This document shows, one piece after another, positions 8,842 through 17,890 of a stretch of DNA of 64,000 nucleotides. The notes beneath the pieces were generated by a model. The model did no database searches, was not told the origin of the DNA, and was given only the letters and a program-made list of their open reading frames with translations. The stretch comes from Bin55 sp963667455 (GTDB taxonomy: Bacteria > Pseudomonadota > Gammaproteobacteria > Pseudomonadales > Azotimanducaceae). How positions within the stretch are numbered: position 1 is the first letter of the stretch; every line of letters begins with the position of its first letter. Position numbers and translations under genes: made by a program. Where the stretch lies: the NCBI GenBank assembly GCA_963667455.2, contig CAXXFR010000013.1, forward strand, positions 248,001-312,000, given 5' to 3'.

Positions 8842-9666
8842 ATGAAGCAACGAATTGTCGTAACGAACGACGACGGGGTTAGTTCGCCCGGGATCCATGT
8901 TCTTGCACAAGAACTGGAGCAAGCCGGTTACGCCGTGACCGTCATAGCTCCGGACCACGATGCGTCGGGAACCGGCACTTCGCTTGGTTCCTACTCTGCA
9001 TCCCGCCCGATTCGATTTAAGCGAACGGCGATTGACTCTTTGAAAGCTGAAGTCTTTGCAGTCGCCGGACCGCCGGCTCTGTGTTCGCTGCTCGCATCCT
9101 ACGAAGCGTTTTGTCCGATGCCGGACGTTGTCGTGTCTGGTATCAATGCGGGAATGAATGCGGGCCGCTCGGTAGTCCATAGTGGAACCGTAGGAGCTGC
9201 GCTTGCAGCACAAAACTTTGGCATGCGTGGACTGGCGGTCAGCGTCGGAAGCGGTAAGAAATGGCACTGGAAAACTGCCGCCAACGTGGCTGTACAAGTG
9301 ATTCCCGCGATTTTGCGCGGACCCGACAGGTCGGCAACCAACCTAAACGTTCCAGGCATCCCTCTCGATCAGCTCAAGGGCATTCGCTGGTCGCACTTGG
9401 CGGAATTTGGTTCTGTCAAGGCCACGGTGAAGCGGGTCACGGACACCGACATCCATCTTGAGAATCGACGCAACGACTTCGTGCCGGATTGGAACACCGA
9501 CTTGGCAACGACGCAGGCTGGAATGGCTGCAATAACCAGTCTTCAAGGTCCATCGGAGGTCTGGAATTCGGCAGTCGATGCTGGAAGTGCATTCGACGAC
9601 GACAACCGAGTTCACGGTGCTCTAGCAGGAGACAACGTCTTTCCGCCGCTCGTATATCGGCGCTAG
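8842..9666 (+). CDS. surE: 5'/3'-nucleotidase SurE
   Basis: The 274-residue protein starts with the hallmark TNDDGVSSPGI, whose paired Asp residues bind the metal. It continues with APDHDASGTGTS, SGINAGMNAGRSVVHSGTVGAA and NLNVPGIPL, all SurE signatures. SurE dephosphorylates nucleoside monophosphates in stationary-phase or stress physiology. An AAGGAG lies just upstream of the ATG. It is not beside pcm or nlpD/rpoS, the usual proteobacterial neighbours. Confidence 0.93.
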   Translation: MKQRIVVTNDDGVSSPGIHVLAQELEQAGYAVTVIAPDHDASGTGTSLGSYSASRPIRFKRTAIDSLKAEVFAVAGPPALCSLLASYEAFCPMPDVVVSGINAGMNAGRSVVHSGTVGAALAAQNFGMRGLAVSVGSGKKWHWKTAANVAVQVIPAILRGPDRSATNLNVPGIPLDQLKGIRWSHLAEFGSVKATVKRVTDTDIHLENRRNDFVPDWNTDLATTQAGMAAITSLQGPSEVWNSAVDAGSAFDDDNRVHGALAGDNVFPPLVYRR

Positions 9667-9700
9667 TTGTCAAGGATTAAGTCTGAACTTGGCTGACAGG

Positions 9701-10159
9701 CTACTCGGCTTGGCGGTTCTGTGAGCTATCCGGTACCGCCTGGTCCACAGTAGGAAGTTTGGGTTCGTTGGTGGAATCCGGTTCGGACTCGATCGGTTCC
9801 TGATCCAATCGCGCCCGACGCTGGCGTGAATTCGATGGACTATTGTCGGAGCTGTAGTACAGGTTCAAGTAATCGAGAATCAGCTTTTCTTCGTCTCCCA
9901 GATCTGCGAGTCCTTCCTTGGTCTGCATTCGTTGGATGGAGGCTTGCCAACCGTTTCGATCAAGACTCTGTTGCGCTATTAGTCGGCCCGAGTGACAGGG
10001 TGTGCAGTTTTTGCGCACGAGCTTCCACTGCTCGTTCTCGTCTTCGATCAGTCCGGTGGTTGGATCTGTGGATTGCTCTTCGTCTTCTGAGGTTCCAGCA
10101 TCTACGGCAACCAACAGTAGAACGCTAGCTAACGTAAACGGCAATGCGATGGCACGCAT
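9701..10159 (-). CDS. c-type cytochrome, probable electron acceptor of sulfite dehydrogenase
   Basis: The 152-residue exported protein has a signal peptide (about residues 1-22), an acidic linker and one haem-binding CxxCH (C52-T-P-C-H56). A downstream Met-containing segment could supply the sixth ligand. Its start overlaps the end of the upstream molybdenum oxidoreductase gene by 35 bp, which implies a shared transcript. This matches the SorA/SorB layout, where the cytochrome takes electrons from sulfite oxidation in the periplasm. The polar C-terminal tail is low-complexity. Confidence 0.82.
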   Translation of the reverse strand: MRAIALPFTLASVLLLVAVDAGTSEDEEQSTDPTTGLIEDENEQWKLVRKNCTPCHSGRLIAQQSLDRNGWQASIQRMQTKEGLADLGDEEKLILDYLNLYYSSDNSPSNSRQRRARLDQEPIESEPDSTNEPKLPTVDQAVPDSSQNRQAE

Positions 10160-11429
10160 TGTTCAGATACCCCTTTGGGTTCCAATTTGGAAGAACTACA
10201 GGTTGCGAGACTTCGTTGGCATCAGTGGCTCGCGCCCACACTTCGTAGTAGCCGGCGGTAGGAAACTTCAGACTGTGATCCCAGTTCTGCCAAGCTAGGC
10301 GATTTGCGGCTGGCTTTAGAGATGCGGACTCCCAGTTGCGACCGAAGTCCAATGAGATCTCAACCGATTGGATTGCCGCATCGCCTGACCATGCATGGCC
10401 ATGCAATTCGAGAGAATTGGCGAGTTGTTGCTTGATTCCGCTCTGTGGGTAAGTGATGAGAGACTTGACCGGCATCGCATGAATGATGCACATGTCGGCA
10501 TCATCGACTATTGCACCGGGAGCCACGGGTTCGCACGGTACACGGTAGGAAGGACTCGCCATTTTCGGGCCATCGTGAACGACGTTCCGAATGGATATAG
10601 CATTCAACCATTTGCCCGAAGTGGAGCCTGGCCATCCTCCGAACACGAGCCTTAATGGATGGCCGTTCATTTCGTGGAGGTCCCCGCCATTCATGCCCCA
10701 CACAACCATGGATTCCTCTTCCAGAGCCTTGGCGATCGGAACGCCTCGCGAAATGGGAACGCGGTTTACGTCGCCGCTCACATGCGTGTCTGCTCCATGA
10801 AATGCGACGTATACAGAATCGTCGCTGAAGCCGCAGTCATTCAGAACATCCTTGAGTCGAATTCCATCCCAGCTGGGGCAGCCTACGGCACCCAGCGTCC
10901 ATTGATTTCCAGATACGGGCGGATCAAACTCGGCACGACCGTTTCCGCCACACTCAAGCACCAATTGGCGAGTGATGTTCTCGAATCTATTGCGTAAATC
11001 GGCTATGGAGTAGGACTTGGTGGAACTGACCGATTCGCCTTGTACAGTTAGGGTCCACGCTTCGATGTCTACTTCCTGCGGAGGCATGCCGTTGTTGCGA
11101 ATAAACAACCGGTTGTTGGGCGTGATGTCGTCATTGAGCAGATGTGCGGGAGTCTCAGCGTTCAGAGGTCGATCATTGAGCAGCGTCAGTCCGTCCTTTC
11201 CATCGATTGCGAAGGGCTTGGTCTCGTTGGCAAGTGAAGCTGGAATTAGTCCCGCTGGAGCTTGCTGAGCGAAGACCACTCGGGCTCCGACCAGTGCACT
11301 GAATGCTCCCAGTCCAGCAAGAAACCCTCGACGGGTCTTTGAATTGGCACGTCTGCCCCATGCCAGCCAATCCGCTCTCTCGGGGTCGCGAGCAAACAGC
11401 TCGTGTATTCCCTCTTCTCGCCGATTCAT
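10125..11429 (-). CDS. Sulfite dehydrogenase, molybdopterin subunit (SorA-like)
   Basis: The 434-residue member of the sulfite oxidase family carries a twin-arginine signal (SKTRRGFLAGLGAF, RR at 33-34), so it is exported folded. The molybdenum-ligating cysteine is C160 in LVLECGGNGRAEF. Further family motifs are WDGIRLKDVL, HGADTH, WGMNGGDLHEMNGHPLRLVFGG and the C-terminal dimerisation domain. It should oxidise sulfite to sulfate in the periplasm and reduce the adjacent cytochrome. A SoxC-type role is an alternative, but no other sox genes are present here. Confidence 0.88.
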   Translation of the reverse strand: MNRREEGIHELFARDPERADWLAWGRRANSKTRRGFLAGLGAFSALVGARVVFAQQAPAGLIPASLANETKPFAIDGKDGLTLLNDRPLNAETPAHLLNDDITPNNRLFIRNNGMPPQEVDIEAWTLTVQGESVSSTKSYSIADLRNRFENITRQLVLECGGNGRAEFDPPVSGNQWTLGAVGCPSWDGIRLKDVLNDCGFSDDSVYVAFHGADTHVSGDVNRVPISRGVPIAKALEEESMVVWGMNGGDLHEMNGHPLRLVFGGWPGSTSGKWLNAISIRNVVHDGPKMASPSYRVPCEPVAPGAIVDDADMCIIHAMPVKSLITYPQSGIKQQLANSLELHGHAWSGDAAIQSVEISLDFGRNWESASLKPAANRLAWQNWDHSLKFPTAGYYEVWARATDANEVSQPVVLPNWNPKGYLNNACHRIAVYVS

Positions 11430-11617
11430 GCTCGCTCTCCCAAGTGTTCAGTGATTTTCAGGAGCTTCGAATTTGTGTGCACGCATAAAGCTTACAAGCG
11501 TTGAGTGCATTTGCAATCCTACAATGTTTTTCGCTTGTGATGGGAGAGTTGGTTGTTCAACGCTCCGTTACAGTTGTGGCGTTGCCCTGAGTACTACACA
11601 TAGCTCCGAGACACGAA

Positions 11618-12682
11618 ATGGCGGGATCAAACCAATCGAAGTTGAGAATTGGCTTTATCGGTGCCGGAGGCATTGCCGGCACTCACATGAGATACCTTCG
11701 CGACATGGACGATGTTGAAATCGTCGCCGTGTCAGATGTTGTGCAGGAGCAAGCTAAGAGACGAAGTAAGGAGTTTGGAATTCCATCGGCATTCTCGGAC
11801 TACGAGGAGATGTTGCAGACGACCCAGCCAGATGCGGTAAGCGTGTGTACACCCAACGGACTGCATGCCCCATGCACGATAGCGGCATTGGAGTCTGGTG
11901 CACATGTGTTGGTGGAGAAGCCGCTTGCGATGAATGCTGAGGAAGGCACCAGAATGCTCGAAGTAGCGGCCGCCAATGACCGCAAGTTGGTAATCGGGTT
12001 CCAACACCGCTTCGAGCCTCGCACTCAATTTCTCAAGAAAGCAGCCGACGACGGACAACTTGGAGAAATTCTCTTCGGAAGAGTGCTCGCCCTGCGGCGT
12101 CGCGGAATTCCCAATTGGGGAGTGTTTGGACGCAAGGAATTGCAAGGTGGTGGACCGCTCATCGACATTGGAGTGCATGTTCTCGAAACGGCTCACTACG
12201 TAATGGGTTCGCCGCGCCCAGTTGCTGCATTGGGACATACCTTCACGTATTTGGGCGACAAGCCGTCCAATGTGGTGTCTGAATGGCCGAACTGGGATCA
12301 CTCAACCTACAACGTGGAAGATTTGGCAGTGGGTACGGTCCGATTCGCCAACGGAGCTTGTGTGAACATCGAAGCGAGTTTTGCCGCCCACATTGAGCGG
12401 AACGATTGGAACTTCACGCTGATGGGCACGAAGGGCGGTGCGTCTTGGAGTCCACCGCGCATCTTCCACGATGTGAACAATCACATGGTCAACACAGAAC
12501 CACATTGGCTCCCCACCAAGAACCGCGGGGACGCATTTCGCCTGAAGATGCGGAATTTCGTCGAACATGTCCTATACGATCGAGAATCTCTTGCTCCAGC
12601 CGAGCATGGATTGATGGTGCAGAAAATGCTAGATGGCATCTATCGATCAGCTGAGACAGGTACAGAGGTGCCAATTGAGTGA
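11618..12682 (+). CDS. Gfo/Idh/MocA family oxidoreductase
   Basis: The 354-residue protein has an N-terminal Rossmann fold (IGFIGAGGIAGTHMRYL) and the family EKP motif in HVLVEKPLAMN. A C-terminal alpha/beta domain carries GGGPLIDIGVHVLE, whose D-x-x-x-H residues are the usual catalytic set. Members oxidise or reduce sugars, inositols and related polyols with NAD(P). The substrate is unknown. It is followed 24 bp later by a serine hydrolase on the same strand, so the two may be co-transcribed. Confidence 0.9.
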   Translation: MAGSNQSKLRIGFIGAGGIAGTHMRYLRDMDDVEIVAVSDVVQEQAKRRSKEFGIPSAFSDYEEMLQTTQPDAVSVCTPNGLHAPCTIAALESGAHVLVEKPLAMNAEEGTRMLEVAAANDRKLVIGFQHRFEPRTQFLKKAADDGQLGEILFGRVLALRRRGIPNWGVFGRKELQGGGPLIDIGVHVLETAHYVMGSPRPVAALGHTFTYLGDKPSNVVSEWPNWDHSTYNVEDLAVGTVRFANGACVNIEASFAAHIERNDWNFTLMGTKGGASWSPPRIFHDVNNHMVNTEPHWLPTKNRGDAFRLKMRNFVEHVLYDRESLAPAEHGLMVQKMLDGIYRSAETGTEVPIE

Positions 12683-12706
12683 CTGGACAGAGGGGTTCCA
12701 ACTAGC

Positions 12707-13870
12707 ATGCAAGCAGTAGATTCAGTGCATTTTGAAGACTTGAACGGTGCCGGGCTCAATCGGGAGAGGCTTGAAATTCTACGAGTGCGAGCACGCCACG
12801 AAATCGAAGAGGGGTTGTTGCCATCCGCGCAGTTTGCGGTTGCACGGAATGGAAGAGTTGTGTGGGCTGAGACCTTCGGCAACGCCGACAACCAAACACT
12901 CTATCCAATTTTCTCGTGTACCAAAGCGATCATGTCCGCCGCGGCGTGGTTGGTGATCCAAGATGGCCAGTTGGATGTCGACGAACGGGTAGGCGACATC
13001 ATTCCGCAGTTTGACACTAATGGAAAGGAGGAAGTGCGAGTTGTCGACCTGTTTCTGCACACAGCAGGATTTCCAATGGCTCCCTTCCGACCCTTGGATT
13101 GGGACGATGTCGCGCTTCGCAATGGCAGGTTCGCTCAGTGGCGTTTGAATTGGCCTACACGCTCGAAGTTCGAGTATCACCCCAGCTCATCGATGTGGGT
13201 CATCGCCGAGATAGTGGAACGCAAGACCGGCAAGGACTTCCGGGAATTTATCAGGGAACGTGTCGTCGATCCGCTGGGTTTGGATGGCTTGTTTGTAGGT
13301 CTACCGGACGACCAGAATCACCGTGTTGCAGAACTTACGCATGTAGGTGATCCCATGACCAGCGAAGACTACGCACGTCTTGGATTGCCTGAACCGCCCG
13401 TTACAGAAGTCACGGAAGATGCGATCTTGAGTTTCAACCGGCCGCAGATCCGTGCGGTGGGGGTGCCGGGAGGTGGAGGAATGTCGACTGCTTCCGCGTT
13501 GGCACTGTTCTATCAGGGCTTGTTGCATGGAGGAAAGGTTGGTGCCAGCCGTTTGTGGAGTCCCGAGACACTGAGCTTCGGACTGCGTGTGATCAGCGAC
13601 GGCTACTTCGATCCATTCAGCGGTGTGCGCGTCAATCGGGCTCTTGGCCTAGTCGTAGCGGGCGACGAACGTCGAAACTTCCGTGGGTTCGGACACACAA
13701 ACTCTCCCGCCGCATTTGGGCATGCCGGAGCCGGTGGTCAGGTTGCCTGGGGAGATCCCGAGTCCGGATTGTCGTTCGTGTACTTAACCAATGGGCATGA
13801 CCGCAATCCCATGAGATTGGGTCGCCGCGGGGTGTCGTTGTCGACCAAAGCGGCTTCGCTGTGTGACTAA
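12707..13870 (+). CDS. Serine hydrolase, beta-lactamase/esterase class C family
   Basis: The 387-residue protein has the penicillin-binding-protein fold motifs: S70-C-T-K73 (SxxK), the YHPSS tyrosine near residue 157, and a late HAGAGGQVAWGDP box in place of KTG. No signal peptide is visible, which favours a cytoplasmic esterase or peptidase over a true beta-lactamase. It follows the Gfo/Idh/MocA gene closely. The radical SAM gene begins 17 bp after it. Confidence 0.87.
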   Translation: MQAVDSVHFEDLNGAGLNRERLEILRVRARHEIEEGLLPSAQFAVARNGRVVWAETFGNADNQTLYPIFSCTKAIMSAAAWLVIQDGQLDVDERVGDIIPQFDTNGKEEVRVVDLFLHTAGFPMAPFRPLDWDDVALRNGRFAQWRLNWPTRSKFEYHPSSSMWVIAEIVERKTGKDFREFIRERVVDPLGLDGLFVGLPDDQNHRVAELTHVGDPMTSEDYARLGLPEPPVTEVTEDAILSFNRPQIRAVGVPGGGGMSTASALALFYQGLLHGGKVGASRLWSPETLSFGLRVISDGYFDPFSGVRVNRALGLVVAGDERRNFRGFGHTNSPAAFGHAGAGGQVAWGDPESGLSFVYLTNGHDRNPMRLGRRGVSLSTKAASLCD

Positions 13871-13887
13871 AAGGTCAGGTTGAACGG

Positions 13888-15051
13888 TTGGATGAGTCTC
13901 GAAAAGTCAAGAGTCGGGGAGCGACCGAGAACCCCCGTCCGCGATTTCTGAATACAACGACAGTTCCTGTGGACGACGGATGGACTGTTGATTCCTTCAT
14001 TCAAGCAGAATTTGCGCCACCCTCGCCGAAGACCGAACTGTATCCCGATCACACTCGATCGTTGATTACAACCAACCAGTCGCCCGACGTACCCTTTGAT
14101 CAATCCATCAATCCGTACAAGGGATGCGAGCACGGCTGCGTCTACTGTTTTGCACGTCCGACGCACGCTTATTTGGACTTGTCTCCGGGTTTGGATTTTG
14201 AAACCAAGATCTTCTTCAAGACCGATCCAGTGGATCGACTGCGCGAGGCGTTGGACAATCCGAAGTACGTGTGCAAACCCATTGCAATGGGCACAAACAC
14301 CGATCCGTACCAGCCTGCAGAACGCTCACTTGAAGTGACCCGACGTTTGCTGGAGACGTTCTTGGAGTATCGGCATCCGGTCAGCATTGCAACCAAGGGC
14401 GTGCTCATTCTCCGTGACTTGGACCTGTTGCATGAACTTGCCAAGCACAACTTGGTAAGCGTTGCAGTGAGTGTGACGACGTTGCAAAACGAGCTGAAGA
14501 CCAAGCTTGAACCGAGAACGGCTTCGCCTTCCGCTCGTCTTCGAATCATCCGTGCGTTGGCCGAAGCCGGTGTTTCTGTAGGGGTTCTTGTTGCTCCGAT
14601 CATTCCCATGTTGAATGATCACGAACTCGAAGACATCGTGGAGAGTTCGGTGGAAGCCGGAGCTAGGTTTGCAGGGTACGTGATGATTCGATTGCCGCTC
14701 GAAGTGGCGGACTTGTTCAAGGCTTGGTTGAATCAGCACTACCCGCTCAAGGCGGATCGGATCATGAACAGGATTCGCGACCTGCAAGGCGGGAAAGAGT
14801 ACGTTGCGCGTTTTGGAGAACGCATGCGTGGCACAGGAGTTTACGCCGAGTTGATTCGGAAACGCTTTGAACTCGCCAGAGAGAAGTGTGGGATCTCGCC
14901 AACAAAGAAGGCAACTGAGTCGGCAGGCAATGAGGCCGGACTGTTCGTGAACACCGAACGAGTGGAACCATTGAGTACGGGCTTGTTTCGCCCTCGATTC
15001 GAACAGACTCAGCTGTTTGAATCTAATTCGGAACCCAATGACAACGACTGA
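13888..15051 (+). CDS. Radical SAM protein of the PA0069 / spore-photolyase-like family
   Basis: The 387-residue protein carries the radical SAM cluster motif CEHGCVYC (C80, C84, C87), set in the family-typical NPYKGCEHGCVYCFARPTH. Also seen are MGTNTDPYQP, RHPVSIATKG and a conserved MIRLPLEVADLF segment. The family is widespread in proteobacteria and has no proven reaction; resemblance to spore photoproduct lyase is only structural. The start is TTG, with no in-frame ATG before the conserved region. Confidence 0.88.
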   Translation: MDESRKVKSRGATENPRPRFLNTTTVPVDDGWTVDSFIQAEFAPPSPKTELYPDHTRSLITTNQSPDVPFDQSINPYKGCEHGCVYCFARPTHAYLDLSPGLDFETKIFFKTDPVDRLREALDNPKYVCKPIAMGTNTDPYQPAERSLEVTRRLLETFLEYRHPVSIATKGVLILRDLDLLHELAKHNLVSVAVSVTTLQNELKTKLEPRTASPSARLRIIRALAEAGVSVGVLVAPIIPMLNDHELEDIVESSVEAGARFAGYVMIRLPLEVADLFKAWLNQHYPLKADRIMNRIRDLQGGKEYVARFGERMRGTGVYAELIRKRFELAREKCGISPTKKATESAGNEAGLFVNTERVEPLSTGLFRPRFEQTQLFESNSEPNDND

Positions 15052-15151
15052 TGCGCACCGTCAGGTTGCGAATCGTTAGTGCCTGGAATCGAGAAAGTCC
15101 CGCTCGGATAGACCGATGAACTGCACATCTGCAAAGAAACACTCGTTATTG

Positions 15152-15964
15152 CTAGTCCATGGAGTGAATGGCCAACGACATGCGTCGGGTCGCGTCTGCA
15201 TGTCGCGCCAACTCCAACTCGCCGCACTCGACTTTGGGCTCGGGGAGTAGCTCAAAGTGTTGGAACGTATCCTCACCTTTCACGAGCACGGCTGTATCTT
15301 CAACCTTGGTTTGGCGTACATGTGTCCCACAGTAGCGTAGAACCATTCCGATGCGCCGATCATCGGTTTCATTCGGTTGAGAACCGTGAATCAATCGAAC
15401 ATGGTGCAATGACATTTGACCGGCCTGCAAAGGAGCGGAGACAACGCGTTCTTGATCGATGTTTCCCTCTATTGCTTGACCCCGTGACAAGAGATTGTTG
15501 CTTGCGAAAGTGTCCGTGTGTTGACGGATTTCCTCGCGGTGGCTACCTGCGACAAATTGCATTGGACCAGTAGCTTCGGAAGCGTCGGACAGAGCGACCC
15601 ACGCCGTTACAACGTCGTGGGGTTCCAGTCCCCAATAAGTGGCATCTTGATGGAAGGTAACGATCTTCTGATCGCGTGGTTCCTTAATGAACCAGTTCAG
15701 TGACCAAAGCAACACGTTCGGTCCGAGCACATCGGAAATGGGGTCCACGATGCGCGGGTCATGTACCACATCCCACGCCCACCGTTGAATTAGGTGTGCA
15801 TCGGTCCGCATCTTGAATGGGTTGTCAGCAAACCTGCGCTCCAATTGCTCCAAGCATTCACGGTAAGACTGGGCTTCATGTGCTGAGAAGACTCGACGGG
15901 GAGCGAAATAGCCGTTCCGATGAAACGACTCTATCTCGGCTGGACTGAGATGGGTGTCCATCAC
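15152..15964 (-). CDS. Phytanoyl-CoA dioxygenase family protein (2nd of 3)
   Basis: The 270-residue 2-oxoglutarate/Fe(II) oxygenase starts with a typical FHRNGYFAPRRVFSAHE. Iron ligands lie in VTFHQDATYWG (HxD) and in the late HHVRLIHGSQPN histidine, with the Arg of RRIGMVLRY for 2-oxoglutarate. The core VALSDASEATGPMQFVAGSHR is characteristic. It lies 18 bp downstream of another PhyH gene, so the two probably form an operon. The substrate is unknown. Confidence 0.87.
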   Translation of the reverse strand: MMDTHLSPAEIESFHRNGYFAPRRVFSAHEAQSYRECLEQLERRFADNPFKMRTDAHLIQRWAWDVVHDPRIVDPISDVLGPNVLLWSLNWFIKEPRDQKIVTFHQDATYWGLEPHDVVTAWVALSDASEATGPMQFVAGSHREEIRQHTDTFASNNLLSRGQAIEGNIDQERVVSAPLQAGQMSLHHVRLIHGSQPNETDDRRIGMVLRYCGTHVRQTKVEDTAVLVKGEDTFQHFELLPEPKVECGELELARHADATRRMSLAIHSMD

Positions 15965-15982
15965 ATCGTCCTGTTTTTGCTG

Positions 15983-16897
15983 TTAAGCGGTGACTTTGGT
16001 GCGCTTGATTCCGAGTTGGGTGTGGACGTCTTGATAGGGTTGATCTGAACCCTCGCCGGTTATGACCTCGACCTGATCGCGAGGTCCGTAAAAGTACGAA
16101 CCGGGTCGAAAGTCGTAGCCCAAGTCTCCGAGCAGTCGACGGTGCCGAGGGGAACACCATTCGGCTATCGCAGGAGTCATCTCGAAGTCGTACTGGCGCA
16201 TAAACATCTGGCAGTAGTTGTACAGCAGAGTCTTGCGCGGGTTTCCTGACTTGTTGACACAAGGGCCATGCCACATGGAGTGCGGAAACAAAATGCAGTC
16301 ACCGGCTTCTCCCATGATCTGTTTAGAACCTGGTGAGGTCGGAGACACCGGTTTGTCGCCGCCGAACGGGATTTGCTTTCGGTGACTGCCCGGAAACAAC
16401 GTTAGGTTCCCCGAATCGGGTTCGTTCACGTCCGTAAGTAGGTACATCGCCTTCATTGCGAGAGGATGGCTGTTTTCTGACGGCCGGATGCAACGGAGAG
16501 CTTCGCCCCCATCTGTGTGCGTGTATCCGGGAAAGTTTTCCGATGCGGGGCGTACGATGGCTTGAGTCATGCTCAAGCAAAGGTACGGACCCATGATGTC
16601 GACGATGAGGTCGAAGACATACGGACGATCCATGAGGTCGACGAAGTGTTTGCCGTAAGGAAGCAAATCGCGCCGATCCATCCAAGTACCGTCGTCGAGA
16701 TTGTCAGCGTGTGGCAACCATCCGTAGTGACCAATGGGCAAGCTCTTGTCGCGAACTGGTTCAAAGCCTGGAACGCGTCGCAATCGATCTATTTCGGAGC
16801 TGAATAGAGCAACTTCCTTTGGCCCAAGCACCTGCTTCAGTACGAGGTAACCCTCGCTTTCCCAATGGTCGCGTTGTTCCTTCGTAAGCGTTTGCAT
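15983..16897 (-). CDS. Phytanoyl-CoA dioxygenase family protein (3rd of 3)
   Basis: The 304-residue PhyH-type oxygenase has WESEGYLVLKQVLGPKEV at the N-terminus and the iron-binding HTDGG (HxD). A GNLTLFPGSHRKQIPFGG core and a distal His in LFPHSMWHGPC follow, with the 2-oxoglutarate Arg in NPRKTLLYNY. It is the first gene of a two-gene PhyH unit. It is only distantly similar to its neighbour, so the pair looks like two different specificities rather than a fresh tandem copy. Confidence 0.87.
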   Translation of the reverse strand: MQTLTKEQRDHWESEGYLVLKQVLGPKEVALFSSEIDRLRRVPGFEPVRDKSLPIGHYGWLPHADNLDDGTWMDRRDLLPYGKHFVDLMDRPYVFDLIVDIMGPYLCLSMTQAIVRPASENFPGYTHTDGGEALRCIRPSENSHPLAMKAMYLLTDVNEPDSGNLTLFPGSHRKQIPFGGDKPVSPTSPGSKQIMGEAGDCILFPHSMWHGPCVNKSGNPRKTLLYNYCQMFMRQYDFEMTPAIAEWCSPRHRRLLGDLGYDFRPGSYFYGPRDQVEVITGEGSDQPYQDVHTQLGIKRTKVTA

Positions 16898-17063
16898 GCT
16901 CCATGCACCTAATCCGGCTTGATCGCAAAAGTGTACCTATTCTGAACTCGGTGTCCTAGCAGATGGGACTTCGCTACAGGTCTTCGTAATGCTTGTCAAT
17001 AGATAATCAATTCAAGCAATGTAGAGATTTCCTGCTACACCACATTTCAAGGAGTTCGTTCTC

Positions 17064-17888
17064 ATGGCCGATGTGCTGATTTTGCATCCGGGAGAAATGG
17101 GATCTTCGCTCGGGCTGGCACTTGTCAACAACGGCCATCGAGCACATTGGGTCAGTGCGGGTCGCTCCGAAGCGACTCGAACGCGTGCAGCCGGCTCCAA
17201 TTTGGTGCGGCATGGGACGTTGGAAGAGGGACTGTCGAGTGCTGATGTCGTCATTTCCGTTTGTCCACCTGAATTTGCCCTTGATGTTGGGCAGGTGGTT
17301 TGCGAATCCGGATTCAACGGAGTGTTTTGCGATGCAAATGCCATCGCACCTTCGACTGCACGTGTTCAAGCCGAGAAATTTGGTGAAGCGTACGTCGATG
17401 GCGGCATAGTCGGCCCTCCAGCCCATCGGCACGGATCGACTCGTATGTACGTGTCGGGCAAACGAGCAATGGAGATCGTTCGTTTGTTCAACGGTTCCGC
17501 ATTGGACACGCGTCTCGTCGAGGGAGAAGTAGCTGCCGCGTCTGCTGTGAAGATGTGCTATGCGGCTTACACCAAGGGGACATCAGCAATGTTGCTCGCG
17601 ATCCGAAGTCTGGCTGAAGCCAATGGAGTGACTGAGACATTGCGATCAGAATGGGAACTGTCACAGCCTTCGCTGTGGGAGAGGTCTGAAAGAGTCGGGC
17701 CGGGAACTACGCGGAAAGCTTGGAGATTCGCTCCAGAAATGCGTCAGATCGCACAGTCCTTCGGAGACGCAGGACTTCCTAGCGGCTTCCATGAAGCAGC
17801 ATCAGCCATCTACGAGCGAATGGCAGGATTGAAGGATTCAGATCCAGTCCCGACTAAAGAGATCGTGAAAATCCTCCGAGGCGAATGA
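17064..17888 (+). CDS. NAD(P)-binding hydroxyacid/6-phosphogluconate dehydrogenase-like protein
   Basis: The 274-residue protein has a Rossmann N-terminus (VLILHPGEMGSSLGLALVNNGH) and a helical C-terminal domain of the DUF1932 / phosphogluconate-dehydrogenase-like type. The segment SAVKMCYAAYTKG carries the expected catalytic Lys. An AAGGAG precedes the ATG. Its stop lies 2 bp from the converging SDR stop. Substrate and direction are unknown. Confidence 0.85.
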   Translation: MADVLILHPGEMGSSLGLALVNNGHRAHWVSAGRSEATRTRAAGSNLVRHGTLEEGLSSADVVISVCPPEFALDVGQVVCESGFNGVFCDANAIAPSTARVQAEKFGEAYVDGGIVGPPAHRHGSTRMYVSGKRAMEIVRLFNGSALDTRLVEGEVAAASAVKMCYAAYTKGTSAMLLAIRSLAEANGVTETLRSEWELSQPSLWERSERVGPGTTRKAWRFAPEMRQIAQSFGDAGLPSGFHEAASAIYERMAGLKDSDPVPTKEIVKILRGE

Positions 17889-17890
17889 TC

